Shown here: in pieces, positions 8,729-16,769 of the stretch
Layout: every line of letters starts with the position of its first letter
How positions within the stretch are numbered: position 1 is the first letter of the stretch
Origin: Vibrio penaeicida
Lineage (GTDB): Bacteria > Pseudomonadota > Gammaproteobacteria > Enterobacterales > Vibrionaceae
NCBI RefSeq assembly: GCF_019977755.1
Contig: NZ_AP025144.1
Span: 2,232,001-2,296,000, forward strand
Direction: 5' to 3'
Length of the DNA stretch: 64,000 bases
Notes under the pieces: model-generated
Databases searched by the model: none
What the model saw: only the letters and a program-made list of their open reading frames with translations
Told to the model about the DNA's origin: nothing
Translations under genes and position numbers: made by a program

Positions 8729-9931
8729 ATGAGCTTCCTAATCGGCGTGAGAAACCTCGTTCTGAGAGTGTTCTATCGCATCGTTCGCCCACTAATATTT
8801 CTTATGGAACCAGAACAAGCCCACTCTGTTTTGAAAAAAATTGGCGTTGCATTGGGTTCAAATGCCCTTACTCGCGGGCTAACTAGCTTACTCTTCAACT
8901 ACGAAAATCAGGCACTGAATACAAAGGTAGATGGTGTTACTTACCGTAACCCTGTCGGTCTGTCCGCAGGTTTCGATAAAGACGGTGAGCTAACAAAGAT
9001 TTACCCTTCATTAGGATTTGGGCTCGCAGAGCTGGGATCATTTACTGGTGAAGTTTGCCCCGGCAACCCTGGCAGAAGACTTTTCCGCATGGTGAAATCT
9101 AAAGCCATTGTCGTTTGGTATGGTTTAAATAACCAAGGCGCTGAAAAAATCGCGAAGCGATTAGCTAACGTTGACTTTGGCTCACTAAGAGTGGGCATCA
9201 ATGCAGCCAAATCAAACATCACACCAGAATTTGTTTTAGAAGATTCTATTCAGGATTACCTAAAAACAATGCATGCGTTTAAGGATATTGGTGACTACTT
9301 CACCATCAATATCAGCTGTCCGAACACGCAAGATGGTGAACCGTTTGTCGACAAAGGTAATCTAGACGCATTGCTCAATGCCGTTAATGATGAAATCCGC
9401 CCTCTCACCGACCGTCCAATTTACGTTAAGTTAGCCGCCGATATGACATTGGAAGAAATTAACATCATCGTCGACGCGTGTGTGGAACACAAAATGGATG
9501 GCGTGGTTCTAACCAACCTTGCTAAACCTGAAGGAAATGAAGAGCACATACCTGAAGAGTACCCATCAGCACAAGGTAAACTTCCAAAAGGCAAAGGTGC
9601 AATGAGTGGCTTGCCACTTCAACGTATCTCTACTAACGTTATTCGTCATGTTTACCGCCGTACTCGTGGTGAGATCACCATAATTGGTGTTGGTGGTGTA
9701 TTCAGTGCAAAAGACGCTTACGAGAAGATCACTTCTGGTGCCAATTTACTGCATATGATCACAACAATGATTTTCGATGGACCGCAAAATATCAACGAGA
9801 TAAACCGCGGGTTAGTACAGCTTCTTAAGCAGGATGGTTTTAATTCGATTGAAGAGGCCGTTGGTTCAAGAAACCCACTGCCAGCTTTGAAACCAACTGA
9901 ATTGCAGAATCAGGAAGACAAGGCAGCATAA
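8729..9931 (+). CDS. class 2-like dihydroorotate dehydrogenase paralogue
   Basis: A 400-residue FMN protein of the membrane-associated, quinone-linked class 2 family. It has an N-terminal amphipathic or hydrophobic helix, then the PVGLSAGFDKDGE motif (about 70-85), LFRMV, GLNNQG, NISCPNT (about 194-200), VKLAAD, and the FMN phosphate loop IIGVGGVFSAKDA. It is about 60 residues longer than E. coli PyrD, with an insert around EYPSAQGKLPKGKG and a C-terminal extension. The catalytic base, Ser175 in E. coli PyrD, is Cys here (about residue 197), as in class 1 enzymes. Orotate-contacting regions also diverge (VVWYG in place of INRMG). It may therefore be a divergent PyrD or a related flavoenzyme with another substrate. 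The DUF1315 gene follows 3 bases after. Confidence 0.75.
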   Translation: MSFLIGVRNLVLRVFYRIVRPLIFLMEPEQAHSVLKKIGVALGSNALTRGLTSLLFNYENQALNTKVDGVTYRNPVGLSAGFDKDGELTKIYPSLGFGLAELGSFTGEVCPGNPGRRLFRMVKSKAIVVWYGLNNQGAEKIAKRLANVDFGSLRVGINAAKSNITPEFVLEDSIQDYLKTMHAFKDIGDYFTINISCPNTQDGEPFVDKGNLDALLNAVNDEIRPLTDRPIYVKLAADMTLEEINIIVDACVEHKMDGVVLTNLAKPEGNEEHIPEEYPSAQGKLPKGKGAMSGLPLQRISTNVIRHVYRRTRGEITIIGVGGVFSAKDAYEKITSGANLLHMITTMIFDGPQNINEINRGLVQLLKQDGFNSIEEAVGSRNPLPALKPTELQNQEDKAA

Positions 9932-9934
9932 AAC

Positions 9935-10117
9935 ATGAACGGCAATAGCTTTAATCTTATTGTACACGGTCTACCTGACGAACTTTATTCTGAATTTAAA
10001 CGTGCCTTAAGAAAAGGCTATTGGCGTAATGGAATGCTAATGACAGAAAAGCAACGTGAAGCATGCCAACGAGCTATTCTGGTTCGTGAAACCCAACATC
10101 CCGTTGCACTGCAGTAA
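9935..10117 (+). CDS. DUF1315 (YeaC-like) family protein
   Basis: A 60-residue cytoplasmic protein resembling the DUF1315/YeaC family, with the characteristic central pattern LRKGYWRNG followed by LMTEKQREACQRAI. Function unknown. It starts three bases after the stop codon of the dehydrogenase-like gene, is almost certainly cotranscribed with it, and ends 22 bases before a strong terminator. No unusual residues are seen. Confidence 0.75.
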   Translation: MNGNSFNLIVHGLPDELYSEFKRALRKGYWRNGMLMTEKQREACQRAILVRETQHPVALQ

Positions 10118-10139
10118 TCAGATCCTAATGAAAGACTTC

Positions 10140-10165
10140 AAGGTTCGGCAGCAATGCCGAACCTT
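10140..10165 (+). terminator. terminator of the dehydrogenase/DUF1315 operon
   Basis: Perfect 11-bp stem AAGGTTCGGCA / TGCCGAACCTT with GCAA loop followed by TTGTTTGTT. Confidence 0.9.
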
Positions 10166-10198
10166 TTGTTTGTTAGCGACTATTACTAATAGTTAGTT

Positions 10199-10260
10199 GC
10201 TAATGAATAATTGGTTACCAATAAATAATTAGTTGCCAATAAATAACTAGTTGCCAATAT
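10199..10260. repeat. 18-bp tandem repeat overlapping the lipase stop codon
   Basis: About 3.4 imperfect copies of an 18-base unit close to GCCAATAAATAAYTAGTT. The right end lies inside the last four codons of the lipase gene, so each unit repeats the IGN-stop coding end of that gene, read on the minus strand. Confidence 0.8.
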
Positions 10261-11203
10261 CTTGGAATAGGCTTGGTAGAGAATTGATTAAGTAAGTCAC
10301 TTTAAACCACAAAATGTCCCACTCATCCAAAGTCCAATCAATGAAATATGGGTTAATGATGTAATTTAGTTCTTCACGAATTGGGGATATAAAATGACGC
10401 GTTAAAGGTGTATCCCAAATAAATTTTGGAAAAGGCGTAAAATGTGCGTCACTCAAATAATAGATATCACCATATTGCTTGGCATTTATGCCTATCACAT
10501 CCGCATCTTGCTGCCAGTCGCCATCTGAAACAAACTCACCAACGAAATTGTAGTTGTCTATAGCCGCAGCATGCAGGGTTAGCACAAACTCACTGCCAAG
10601 CTTCTCCGTGATGTGCGATTTGAGGGCATCATTAATTCCCGTAGCATCGAAAGCCACCGTAGATCTTCCCGTTACTAATGCGGCCACTGTACTTAGCCCA
10701 CCGCCTAAGCTGTGCCCCGTGTATCGAATGGTGTGATTTGGATAATCGCGCTTAACTTTTTCAGCCAAATTGATCGCTTGAAGAAACTGCTTGGGCACTT
10801 CATCGTTGGACAGCATTCCGTCAGTCACCCAGTCTGAAGTCCCTAATTCACTTCCTCGATAGGCTAAGACAACATTATTCCCTTTTGTAAACACACTTGC
10901 ATTGAAACCAGATTTGCGAGACACATCTTTTACCCTTGCCCAACCACTAGGTGTCCCAGATTGGCTGTAAACTTGCTCCGCAAACTCCAACAGTTCCAGC
11001 GCTTCTCGCGCTTTTGTTTCAGATGGGGGATTGTTTGGTGAATGGATAGTGCCAGAATCGCTTTGTGTGTAAGCCATATTAGGGCTAACAACGTTATTGT
11101 AAAAATCCTCTAGGCTTTTTAGATCACTCGGTGAAACGGTAGCATGTGCGGAATATGAGCAACTCAGTACAGCAGATAAAACTAACGTTTTCTTTAAAGA
11201 CAT
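10247..11203 (-). CDS. secreted class 3-like lipase
   Basis: A 318-residue protein with a clear signal peptide (MSLKKTLVLSAVLSCSYSAHA, cleavage after about residue 21). It belongs to the lipase class 3 fold: an FTKGNNVVLAYRGSE strand-loop supplies the oxyanion region, and the nucleophile elbow TGHSLGGGL carries the catalytic Ser. A downstream Asp (AAIDNYNFVGEFVSDGD region) and a His (HFTPFP or TRHFIS) complete the triad. It probably hydrolyses acyl esters or phospholipids outside the cytoplasm; substrate not predictable. It is transcribed alone toward the operon terminator at 10140-10165. The last codons belong to an 18-bp tandem repeat. Confidence 0.8.
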   Translation of the reverse strand: MSLKKTLVLSAVLSCSYSAHATVSPSDLKSLEDFYNNVVSPNMAYTQSDSGTIHSPNNPPSETKAREALELLEFAEQVYSQSGTPSGWARVKDVSRKSGFNASVFTKGNNVVLAYRGSELGTSDWVTDGMLSNDEVPKQFLQAINLAEKVKRDYPNHTIRYTGHSLGGGLSTVAALVTGRSTVAFDATGINDALKSHITEKLGSEFVLTLHAAAIDNYNFVGEFVSDGDWQQDADVIGINAKQYGDIYYLSDAHFTPFPKFIWDTPLTRHFISPIREELNYIINPYFIDWTLDEWDILWFKVTYLINSLPSLFQDIGN

Positions 11204-11545
11204 AGTATTCCCTTACTTCTATTGGTTTTCAAATCCAGTGCCAGACTTTTATACCCCCTTGAAAGAAAATGAACCTTGTTACTTTAGTCTATTGTTAACT
11301 TTCAACTTATAATTCAGATTGTTAACAAAGTGTTAATTAAAAGTGTTTACTTTTAAGCTCATTCCTTCTTTCTAAACCCGTGACTTTACGCATCACTATC
11401 ACACAAATAAAGATCAACAAGATGCATAGTAAATTAGAGAATTCGAATGTTTTTTGAGCATTTTTAAGACTTTAGTCTAAAAAAAAGCCAACCATAAATG
11501 GCTGACTTTCTCAAAATTAAGACAACAATTAGATTTAGCTTAAAG
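11204..11545. other. intergenic region between torA and lipase
   Basis: AT-rich stretch of 342 bases with the torA terminator at 11481-11505 and the lipase promoter region. No gene or recognisable operator. Confidence 0.5.
11481..11505 (-). terminator. terminator of the tor operon
   Basis: On the minus strand AAGTCAGCCAT / ATGGTTGGCTT forms an 11-bp stem allowing G-U pairs, followed by TTTTTT. It lies about 40 bases after the torA stop codon. Confidence 0.8.
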
Positions 11546-14008
11546 CTACATCACCTCAATAGGTCCGCCAAAGGATGTAACAGGTGGTACGTTTCCTGAG
11601 AACTTCTCAAAATCCACAATACACGTATTAGCGGAGGTTGCTTGAGCCAATTCCGATGTTGGAATGTCCTGAGTTAAGGTATTTGGATCACCATAAGTAC
11701 AGATCGCGCCTTCTTTTTCATTCAGCGGCCCATACCATGCCCCCTCTTCAATACGAATAACGCCTTGTGGATAGCTGTCCGTTACCACCGCCCCAGCCAT
11801 TAACTGACCACGGTCGTTGAATACACGTACCAAATCACCATCTTTAATGCCTTTCGCTTTAGCATCAACAGGGTTGATGTAAACTGGCTCACGACCTTGT
11901 ACCGCATACGTTGAACGAAACTCTTCGGATTCACACATTTGAGAGTGTAAACGCTTATCTGGGTGGCAAGATTGCAGCCAGTACGGATGCTTGTCTGATC
12001 CCGGTCCGCCATGAGAGCGTTCTGTTTTCTCAAACCACATTGGGTGATCTTGGCAATGTTCGTAACCCATTCGGCCAATGGTGCGGCTTGAAATTTCAAT
12101 GAATCCTGATGGTGTCCCCAATGCATTGATTTCTGGGTCTTTACGGAAATCAGCGTGGCGCACCCAAGGTTTACCTGTACCAAAGTCCAGAACGCCTTTC
12201 TCCCAGAATTCATCAAACTCAGGCATGTCGAACTTACCTTTGTTTGCATTGCGGCAGTCTTCATAAAGCGAGCGTACCCACTCCATCTCATCCATACCAC
12301 GTGTGTATTCTTTATGGCGACCAAAACGACGAGTTAGCTCTGTAAAGATATCGAAGTCAGTACGCGACTGGAACAACGGATCCACCAGCTTCTGCATCGC
12401 CACTAAACCGCGACCAGAATACGAACCGTACACGTCGATGTCGTTACGTTCCCATTGCGTACAAGCTGGCAGTACGATATCGGAGAAACGACACGTTGCT
12501 GTCCACGCAAACTCGATGGTGACAACGGTTTGAAGTTTACGGAACGCTTTCTTCATACGGTTGCGATCCTGATGGTGGTGCCAAGGGTTGTTCCCAGAGA
12601 TCACCATCATTTTGTAATCAGGCAGTTTTACTTTGGATCCGTTGTAACGAATCTCTTTGCCTGGCTCGAGCAAACAGTCTATCCAACGGGCAACCGGAAT
12701 GGTGCGGCTGTATCCGTTGTAATCTTTGTTATCCCATTTCGGCTTCATGCCTTGGTCAAGGTTACGCGGGAAGCCACCCGGAGCAGCAAAGCCAGTAGAA
12801 GGCACCCCGATACCAGAGTAATGGTGACCATAAGAAACCCCGCCGCCTGGCAGACCAATTTGTCCAACCATAGCAGCAACAACAGCTCCAGCCCAGTAAG
12901 GCTGTTCACCATGTTCTTGGCGCTGAATACACCAGCCAAATAGAATCTGTGTGCGACCGCTAACCAGCATGCGAGCAAACTCGCGAATCTTATCCGCTTC
13001 TACGCCACAAATTTCTGCCGCCCATTCTGGTGTTTTTTCAACTTTGTCTTTGGTTTCTCCAAGAACATATTGAATGAATGGGTCAAAACCTAAGCAGTAA
13101 GTTTTAATGAACTCTTTATCGTACAAATCTTCTTTGTAAAGCACGTGCGCGACGGCCAGCATAAACGCCACATCAGTCATCGGGTTGATGTACATGTGAT
13201 CATTTTGCAAGTAACGCTGTGTCTTGTTCTTCACAGGATCAACAGACAGAACGTTGATCTCACCTTTGGCGACTTTTTCTTTTAGCTGTTCAAGGTATGG
13301 GAACGATTCGTGTGTTTCACAGTTCCAGCCAACCTGAAGGTTTTTCACTGGATCGTTCGCCCACAGAATAATGTTGTCACTGTGCTCTAAGATTTCAGAC
13401 CAAGACGTGCCTTGAGCATATACTTCGGTCGATCCCAATACGTAAGGCATGATGGTTTGACCCGCCCCCGTAGAGTAATCCCCTACTTTGGTAATGAAGT
13501 TACCGTGCATGCCCACCGCGCGTTGCATGTGACTGGTACAGCTGTGGAATTGACCTGTTTGACGCCAGCCTGTCTGACCTGCGTGAAGTGCCCATGGACC
13601 ATAGTCTTTCTGCACACGCTCAAGCTCACGATAGAAAAGATCCAGAGCTTCATCCCAAGTTACACGGATAAAACGATTGTTACCGCGTGTATCCGCGCTG
13701 TATTTGTGCTTCTTGAGCCAATCGAGACGAACCATCGGATAACGGACACGAGATGGGCTGTAAATAATACCTTTAATGCCGTTGATCATATCCGTTGGGT
13801 GCGAGTCCATCTCCAGCGGTTTGATTTCTTGAACCTTACCGCCGTAGATGTGTGCGCGAAATGCGCCCCAGTGAGAACCGGATACTTTCCACGTTCCCGT
13901 TGTTTCCGCTGCATTTGCTGAAGCCGATGCCAATAAGCTAGGGCCAATGACAGACGCTGCGCTCGTTGTCGCTACACCTTTAAGAAAACTTCTTCGTGTA
14001 ATTGCCAT
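11546..14008 (-). CDS. torA: trimethylamine-N-oxide reductase, molybdopterin catalytic subunit
   Basis: An 820-residue periplasmic molybdoenzyme that reduces TMAO to trimethylamine as terminal electron acceptor in anaerobic respiration. It has a twin-arginine signal (RRSFLKG at residues 5-11) with cleavage probably after ANAAE. The DMSO-reductase-family domains follow, including the [12 protein letters not shown] segment near the expected molybdenum-ligating Ser, and the C-terminal molydopterin-dinucleotide-binding barrel ([22 protein letters not shown]). The length matches TorA. It follows torC by 21 bases in the order torE-torC-torA, the arrangement known in vibrios and Shewanella. No torD chaperone or torSTR regulator genes lie in this window. 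Confidence 0.95.
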   Translation of the reverse strand: MAITRRSFLKGVATTSAASVIGPSLLASASANAAETTGTWKVSGSHWGAFRAHIYGGKVQEIKPLEMDSHPTDMINGIKGIIYSPSRVRYPMVRLDWLKKHKYSADTRGNNRFIRVTWDEALDLFYRELERVQKDYGPWALHAGQTGWRQTGQFHSCTSHMQRAVGMHGNFITKVGDYSTGAGQTIMPYVLGSTEVYAQGTSWSEILEHSDNIILWANDPVKNLQVGWNCETHESFPYLEQLKEKVAKGEINVLSVDPVKNKTQRYLQNDHMYINPMTDVAFMLAVAHVLYKEDLYDKEFIKTYCLGFDPFIQYVLGETKDKVEKTPEWAAEICGVEADKIREFARMLVSGRTQILFGWCIQRQEHGEQPYWAGAVVAAMVGQIGLPGGGVSYGHHYSGIGVPSTGFAAPGGFPRNLDQGMKPKWDNKDYNGYSRTIPVARWIDCLLEPGKEIRYNGSKVKLPDYKMMVISGNNPWHHHQDRNRMKKAFRKLQTVVTIEFAWTATCRFSDIVLPACTQWERNDIDVYGSYSGRGLVAMQKLVDPLFQSRTDFDIFTELTRRFGRHKEYTRGMDEMEWVRSLYEDCRNANKGKFDMPEFDEFWEKGVLDFGTGKPWVRHADFRKDPEINALGTPSGFIEISSRTIGRMGYEHCQDHPMWFEKTERSHGGPGSDKHPYWLQSCHPDKRLHSQMCESEEFRSTYAVQGREPVYINPVDAKAKGIKDGDLVRVFNDRGQLMAGAVVTDSYPQGVIRIEEGAWYGPLNEKEGAICTYGDPNTLTQDIPTSELAQATSANTCIVDFEKFSGNVPPVTSFGGPIEVM

Positions 14009-14029
14009 TTCTTGTACTCCGTCTGACGC

Positions 14030-15214
14030 TTAGTGGTGACCTTCAGCAAAATCTGAAGAGTGTTTCTGTAGGTATTTCAATACTAGGGCTTCGCTGTCTT
14101 TATCAAAGTTTACGAATGCAAGCATTCCATTAAACATGCCCGGCCAGCCGTTTGCCGTGAAGTGCGCTTCGTCTGGCTGTGTGTGACACACTGAACAGTT
14201 AGTTTGATAAGCTTCTTTTGCTTTGTCCCAGATTGGTGTTACGTCACCCAGCATGGCGGTTTTTTTCATCCACAGTTTCGTTTCTACACGTTGCCATGGA
14301 AGACCCGTCAGCTCGTCTTCTTTGGTTTCAAATGTTTTCACTAGATCTTCATTAACTGCGGTCTCTTTAAGAAGAGAACCAATAGCGATATTCAAGCCAA
14401 AGTCTTCCTGAATAACACGCCCAAAGCCTTTCGCTTTACGCCAACCCGAAATTTCCACCAGTACCGCATCGCCTTTATCATCAACCACTTTTACTGTCGA
14501 TGCTGGGTTCAATAAGCCCGCTTCCTTGGTCATTCCAGCATCTTCATACATAGGCAAGTGACGGACACTTGTTACGCTATTACCTGTGGAGTAATCAGTG
14601 TTAGAAGCCAGTTGTTCCAATTCACTAATCATGCCACCTGAGCTGTCCATATTTTTAGGCAAGTTGTGAGCGATGCCTTTGTGACAATCGATACAGCTTT
14701 GGTCTCTCTCTGCCGCATTTTTCATTTGAATACGTGCAGCTGGTTTCATTTTCTCGAAGTCCATTGAATCGTAGTTGTGGCAGTTTTTACATTCCAGTGA
14801 CTTGTTCGCAGAGAAACGATCCCATTCGTGCTTCGCCAGCTCAATGCGGCGTTCTTCAAATTTTTCAGGCGTGCCTAAGTCGCCAAAGATCTGCGCAAAC
14901 ACTTCTTTGGAAGCCTGCATTTTACGGGCAATTTTTGCCGTCCATTCATGCGGAACGTGACAGTCAGGACAAGTTGCGCGAACACCTGAACGGTTTTGCC
15001 AGTGGATGGTTTCTTGCAGTTCCTGATACACATTGTCACGCATGGTGTGACAGCTGACGCAGAACTCTTCTGTATTCGTCGCTTCCAATGCGGTGTTAAA
15101 GCCACCCCAAAAGATTACACCAGCAATAAACCCGCCCATTGTTAGCACACCCAAGCTGATGTGAACGGCCGGGCGAGTCATCGTGTGCCAGATTTTTACG
15201 ATAAACGATTTCAT
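14030..15214 (-). CDS. torC: pentaheme c-type cytochrome TorC
   Basis: A 394-residue membrane-anchored NapC/NirT-family cytochrome that passes electrons from menaquinol to TorA. The N-terminal helix (about 18-38) anchors it. Four CxxCH heme motifs follow in the NapC-like part (CVSCH at 52, then CPDCH, CKNCH, CIDCH). The C-terminal TorC-specific domain carries the fifth heme (CSVCH). Length and heme count are as expected for TorC. It lies between torE (44 bases upstream) and torA (21 bases downstream) on one transcript. Confidence 0.95.
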   Translation of the reverse strand: MKSFIVKIWHTMTRPAVHISLGVLTMGGFIAGVIFWGGFNTALEATNTEEFCVSCHTMRDNVYQELQETIHWQNRSGVRATCPDCHVPHEWTAKIARKMQASKEVFAQIFGDLGTPEKFEERRIELAKHEWDRFSANKSLECKNCHNYDSMDFEKMKPAARIQMKNAAERDQSCIDCHKGIAHNLPKNMDSSGGMISELEQLASNTDYSTGNSVTSVRHLPMYEDAGMTKEAGLLNPASTVKVVDDKGDAVLVEISGWRKAKGFGRVIQEDFGLNIAIGSLLKETAVNEDLVKTFETKEDELTGLPWQRVETKLWMKKTAMLGDVTPIWDKAKEAYQTNCSVCHTQPDEAHFTANGWPGMFNGMLAFVNFDKDSEALVLKYLQKHSSDFAEGHH

Positions 15215-15258
15215 GATCTGTTCTCTTTAAAAAATTCGCTCAAAAAATGGAGAAGGGT

Positions 15259-15435
15259 TTAACCGTGTACGCCTGGAGGACCTAAGAAAAAGACCTGCAG
15301 CATCCACACGATAAAACCGTATCCACCAACAAACATGACGCTTAATACGGGAAAGAGAACGACGGTAATTAGGAGAAAAGATTTCCACTCAAATGAGCGA
15401 ACGTCTTTCGGTTCCACTTTATTAACATTACTCAT
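15259..15435 (-). CDS. torE: TorE, small membrane protein of the TMAO reductase operon
   Basis: A 58-residue protein with one membrane helix (about residues 18-46, from FLLITVVLFPVLSVMF onward) and the C-terminal FFLGPPGVHG. It resembles TorE/NapE proteins, which are encoded first in tor operons of Shewanella and vibrios; their exact role is not established. I chose the ATG at 15435, preceded by AGCAGGCA, over an in-frame start 60 bases upstream, because the resulting MSNVNKVEP start gives the usual length. It is the first gene of torECA. Confidence 0.85.
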   Translation of the reverse strand: MSNVNKVEPKDVRSFEWKSFLLITVVLFPVLSVMFVGGYGFIVWMLQVFFLGPPGVHG

Positions 15436-15924
15436 ACATTGCCTGCTTATAGTATTGATAATTTCATCTGCACTAAGCCCAGCGACCCAGTACACCTACA
15501 ACTTATAATGAGAAATTCTAGAACGATCGAATCTTATGATTCAATGGTTTGATTCCTTATATAGCAAGCTATTCGACACTTTTTTGAGCTCATACAGATA
15601 TGTGTTCAATTAACATTTTATGTGTAAATTAATGAACAGATATGACAATTTAATATTGTTGCATATATGTATAATTTGATGATTCTTTGTTACCAAACAC
15701 TCTTTATTAGCGTTCAAGAAACTGAGAAAAGCCGCTTTATTTCCTAACCTATTCAGAAATAAATGTAGAATATTTGTTAAATGCAATCGCTTCATTTGTG
15801 AGAATTTGAAGCGAAATAACATGCCTACCTCAAGCTATTCACTATCGCTAAAAACTAGGATCAGTTGGCCTAACAAGATGTGGGGATTTAAGTATAAGAT
15901 AGGGGGAAAACAATCGAGGTTTCT
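15436..15924. other. intergenic region between torECA and fetB-like gene
   Basis: AT-rich 489 bases carrying the divergent promoters. On the minus strand CTGTTCAT at 15632-15639 matches the first eight bases of the E. coli TorR decamer CTGTTCATAT. A weaker match lies at 15602-15611. They sit about 200 bases before torE, farther than in E. coli, so TorR control is only suggested. No convincing gene is seen. Confidence 0.4.
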
Positions 15925-16713
15925 ATGCAGGAATCAATTGATATTGGCTGGGCTTTTCTACTTCTTTTTTCTCTCACGCTATGTATCCCACTCTACATTA
16001 ATCGTCACTTTCAGCTTGGACTAGCAAAAGACACATTGATCAGCGTGTCGAGAATGTGTCTTCAGCTAATTTTGGTGGGAGCTTATTTAGAATTTGTTTT
16101 TGAACTCAATAGCCTATTATTGAATATCTTTTGGGTGTTGATCATGGCAAGCATAGGGACAAGTGCGATCATCGATAAAGCCAAACTCCCGTTAAAACCT
16201 CTCTTTTTACCAGTGCTGTCAGGGTTGTTGATTGGTCTTTCACCCATCATCATTGTGCTTTGTGTTGTGATTGTTCAACCCACACCAGTATACAGTTCTC
16301 AATATGTTATCCCGCTTTGTGGAATGCTCATTGGTAACAGTATGAATGCCAATATCATCATGCTTCAAAACTTGTTCAGTGCCTTTAAAGAACGAGAGGG
16401 TGAATACCATGCCGCGCTTTCATTGGGTGCCTCTCCGACCTATGCTTCTTTACCTTTCGTTCGTACTGCGATGCAAAAAGCGTGGTCACCTATTCTCGCC
16501 TCTATGGCAACCATCGGTTTAGTTACCCTACCCGGTATGATGACAGGGCAAATTTTAGGTGGAACATCCCCCTTGGTCGCAATTAAATATCAGTTGATCA
16601 TTATGATTGCGATATTTGTCATGATGACCATATCTTTGTCTCTTTCAACCAAATTGGGGTTACGTAGCGTTCTTTCAAAAGAAGGGCGGGTTTTGGTTTC
16701 TACAAAAAGATAA
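15925..16713 (+). CDS. fetB: FetB-like ABC permease (UPF0014 family)
   Basis: A 262-residue polytopic membrane protein with about seven hydrophobic segments. The family motifs are clear: IPLCGMLIGNSMNA (about 132-145), the EYHAALSLGAS cytoplasmic loop, and the conserved TIGLVTLPGMMTGQILGG near residue 205. The E. coli homologue FetB pairs with ATPase FetA in iron export and peroxide resistance. Here no fetA-type ATPase is adjacent: the neighbours are torE (divergent) and the hybrid kinase (convergent). The partner must be encoded elsewhere or the protein works differently. The start lacks a strong Shine-Dalgarno (ATCGAGG about 8 bases upstream). Confidence 0.8.
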   Translation: MQESIDIGWAFLLLFSLTLCIPLYINRHFQLGLAKDTLISVSRMCLQLILVGAYLEFVFELNSLLLNIFWVLIMASIGTSAIIDKAKLPLKPLFLPVLSGLLIGLSPIIIVLCVVIVQPTPVYSSQYVIPLCGMLIGNSMNANIIMLQNLFSAFKEREGEYHAALSLGASPTYASLPFVRTAMQKAWSPILASMATIGLVTLPGMMTGQILGGTSPLVAIKYQLIIMIAIFVMMTISLSLSTKLGLRSVLSKEGRVLVSTKR

Positions 16714-16769
16714 AGCGATGCATTAGATTGGATTGAATGAATCTGAGGTTATTTGGGTACAAACGAGTT

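Noticed and set aside
11800..13921. Several long antisense ORFs within torA
   Set aside because: They are shadows of the strongly biased torA coding frame and resemble no protein.
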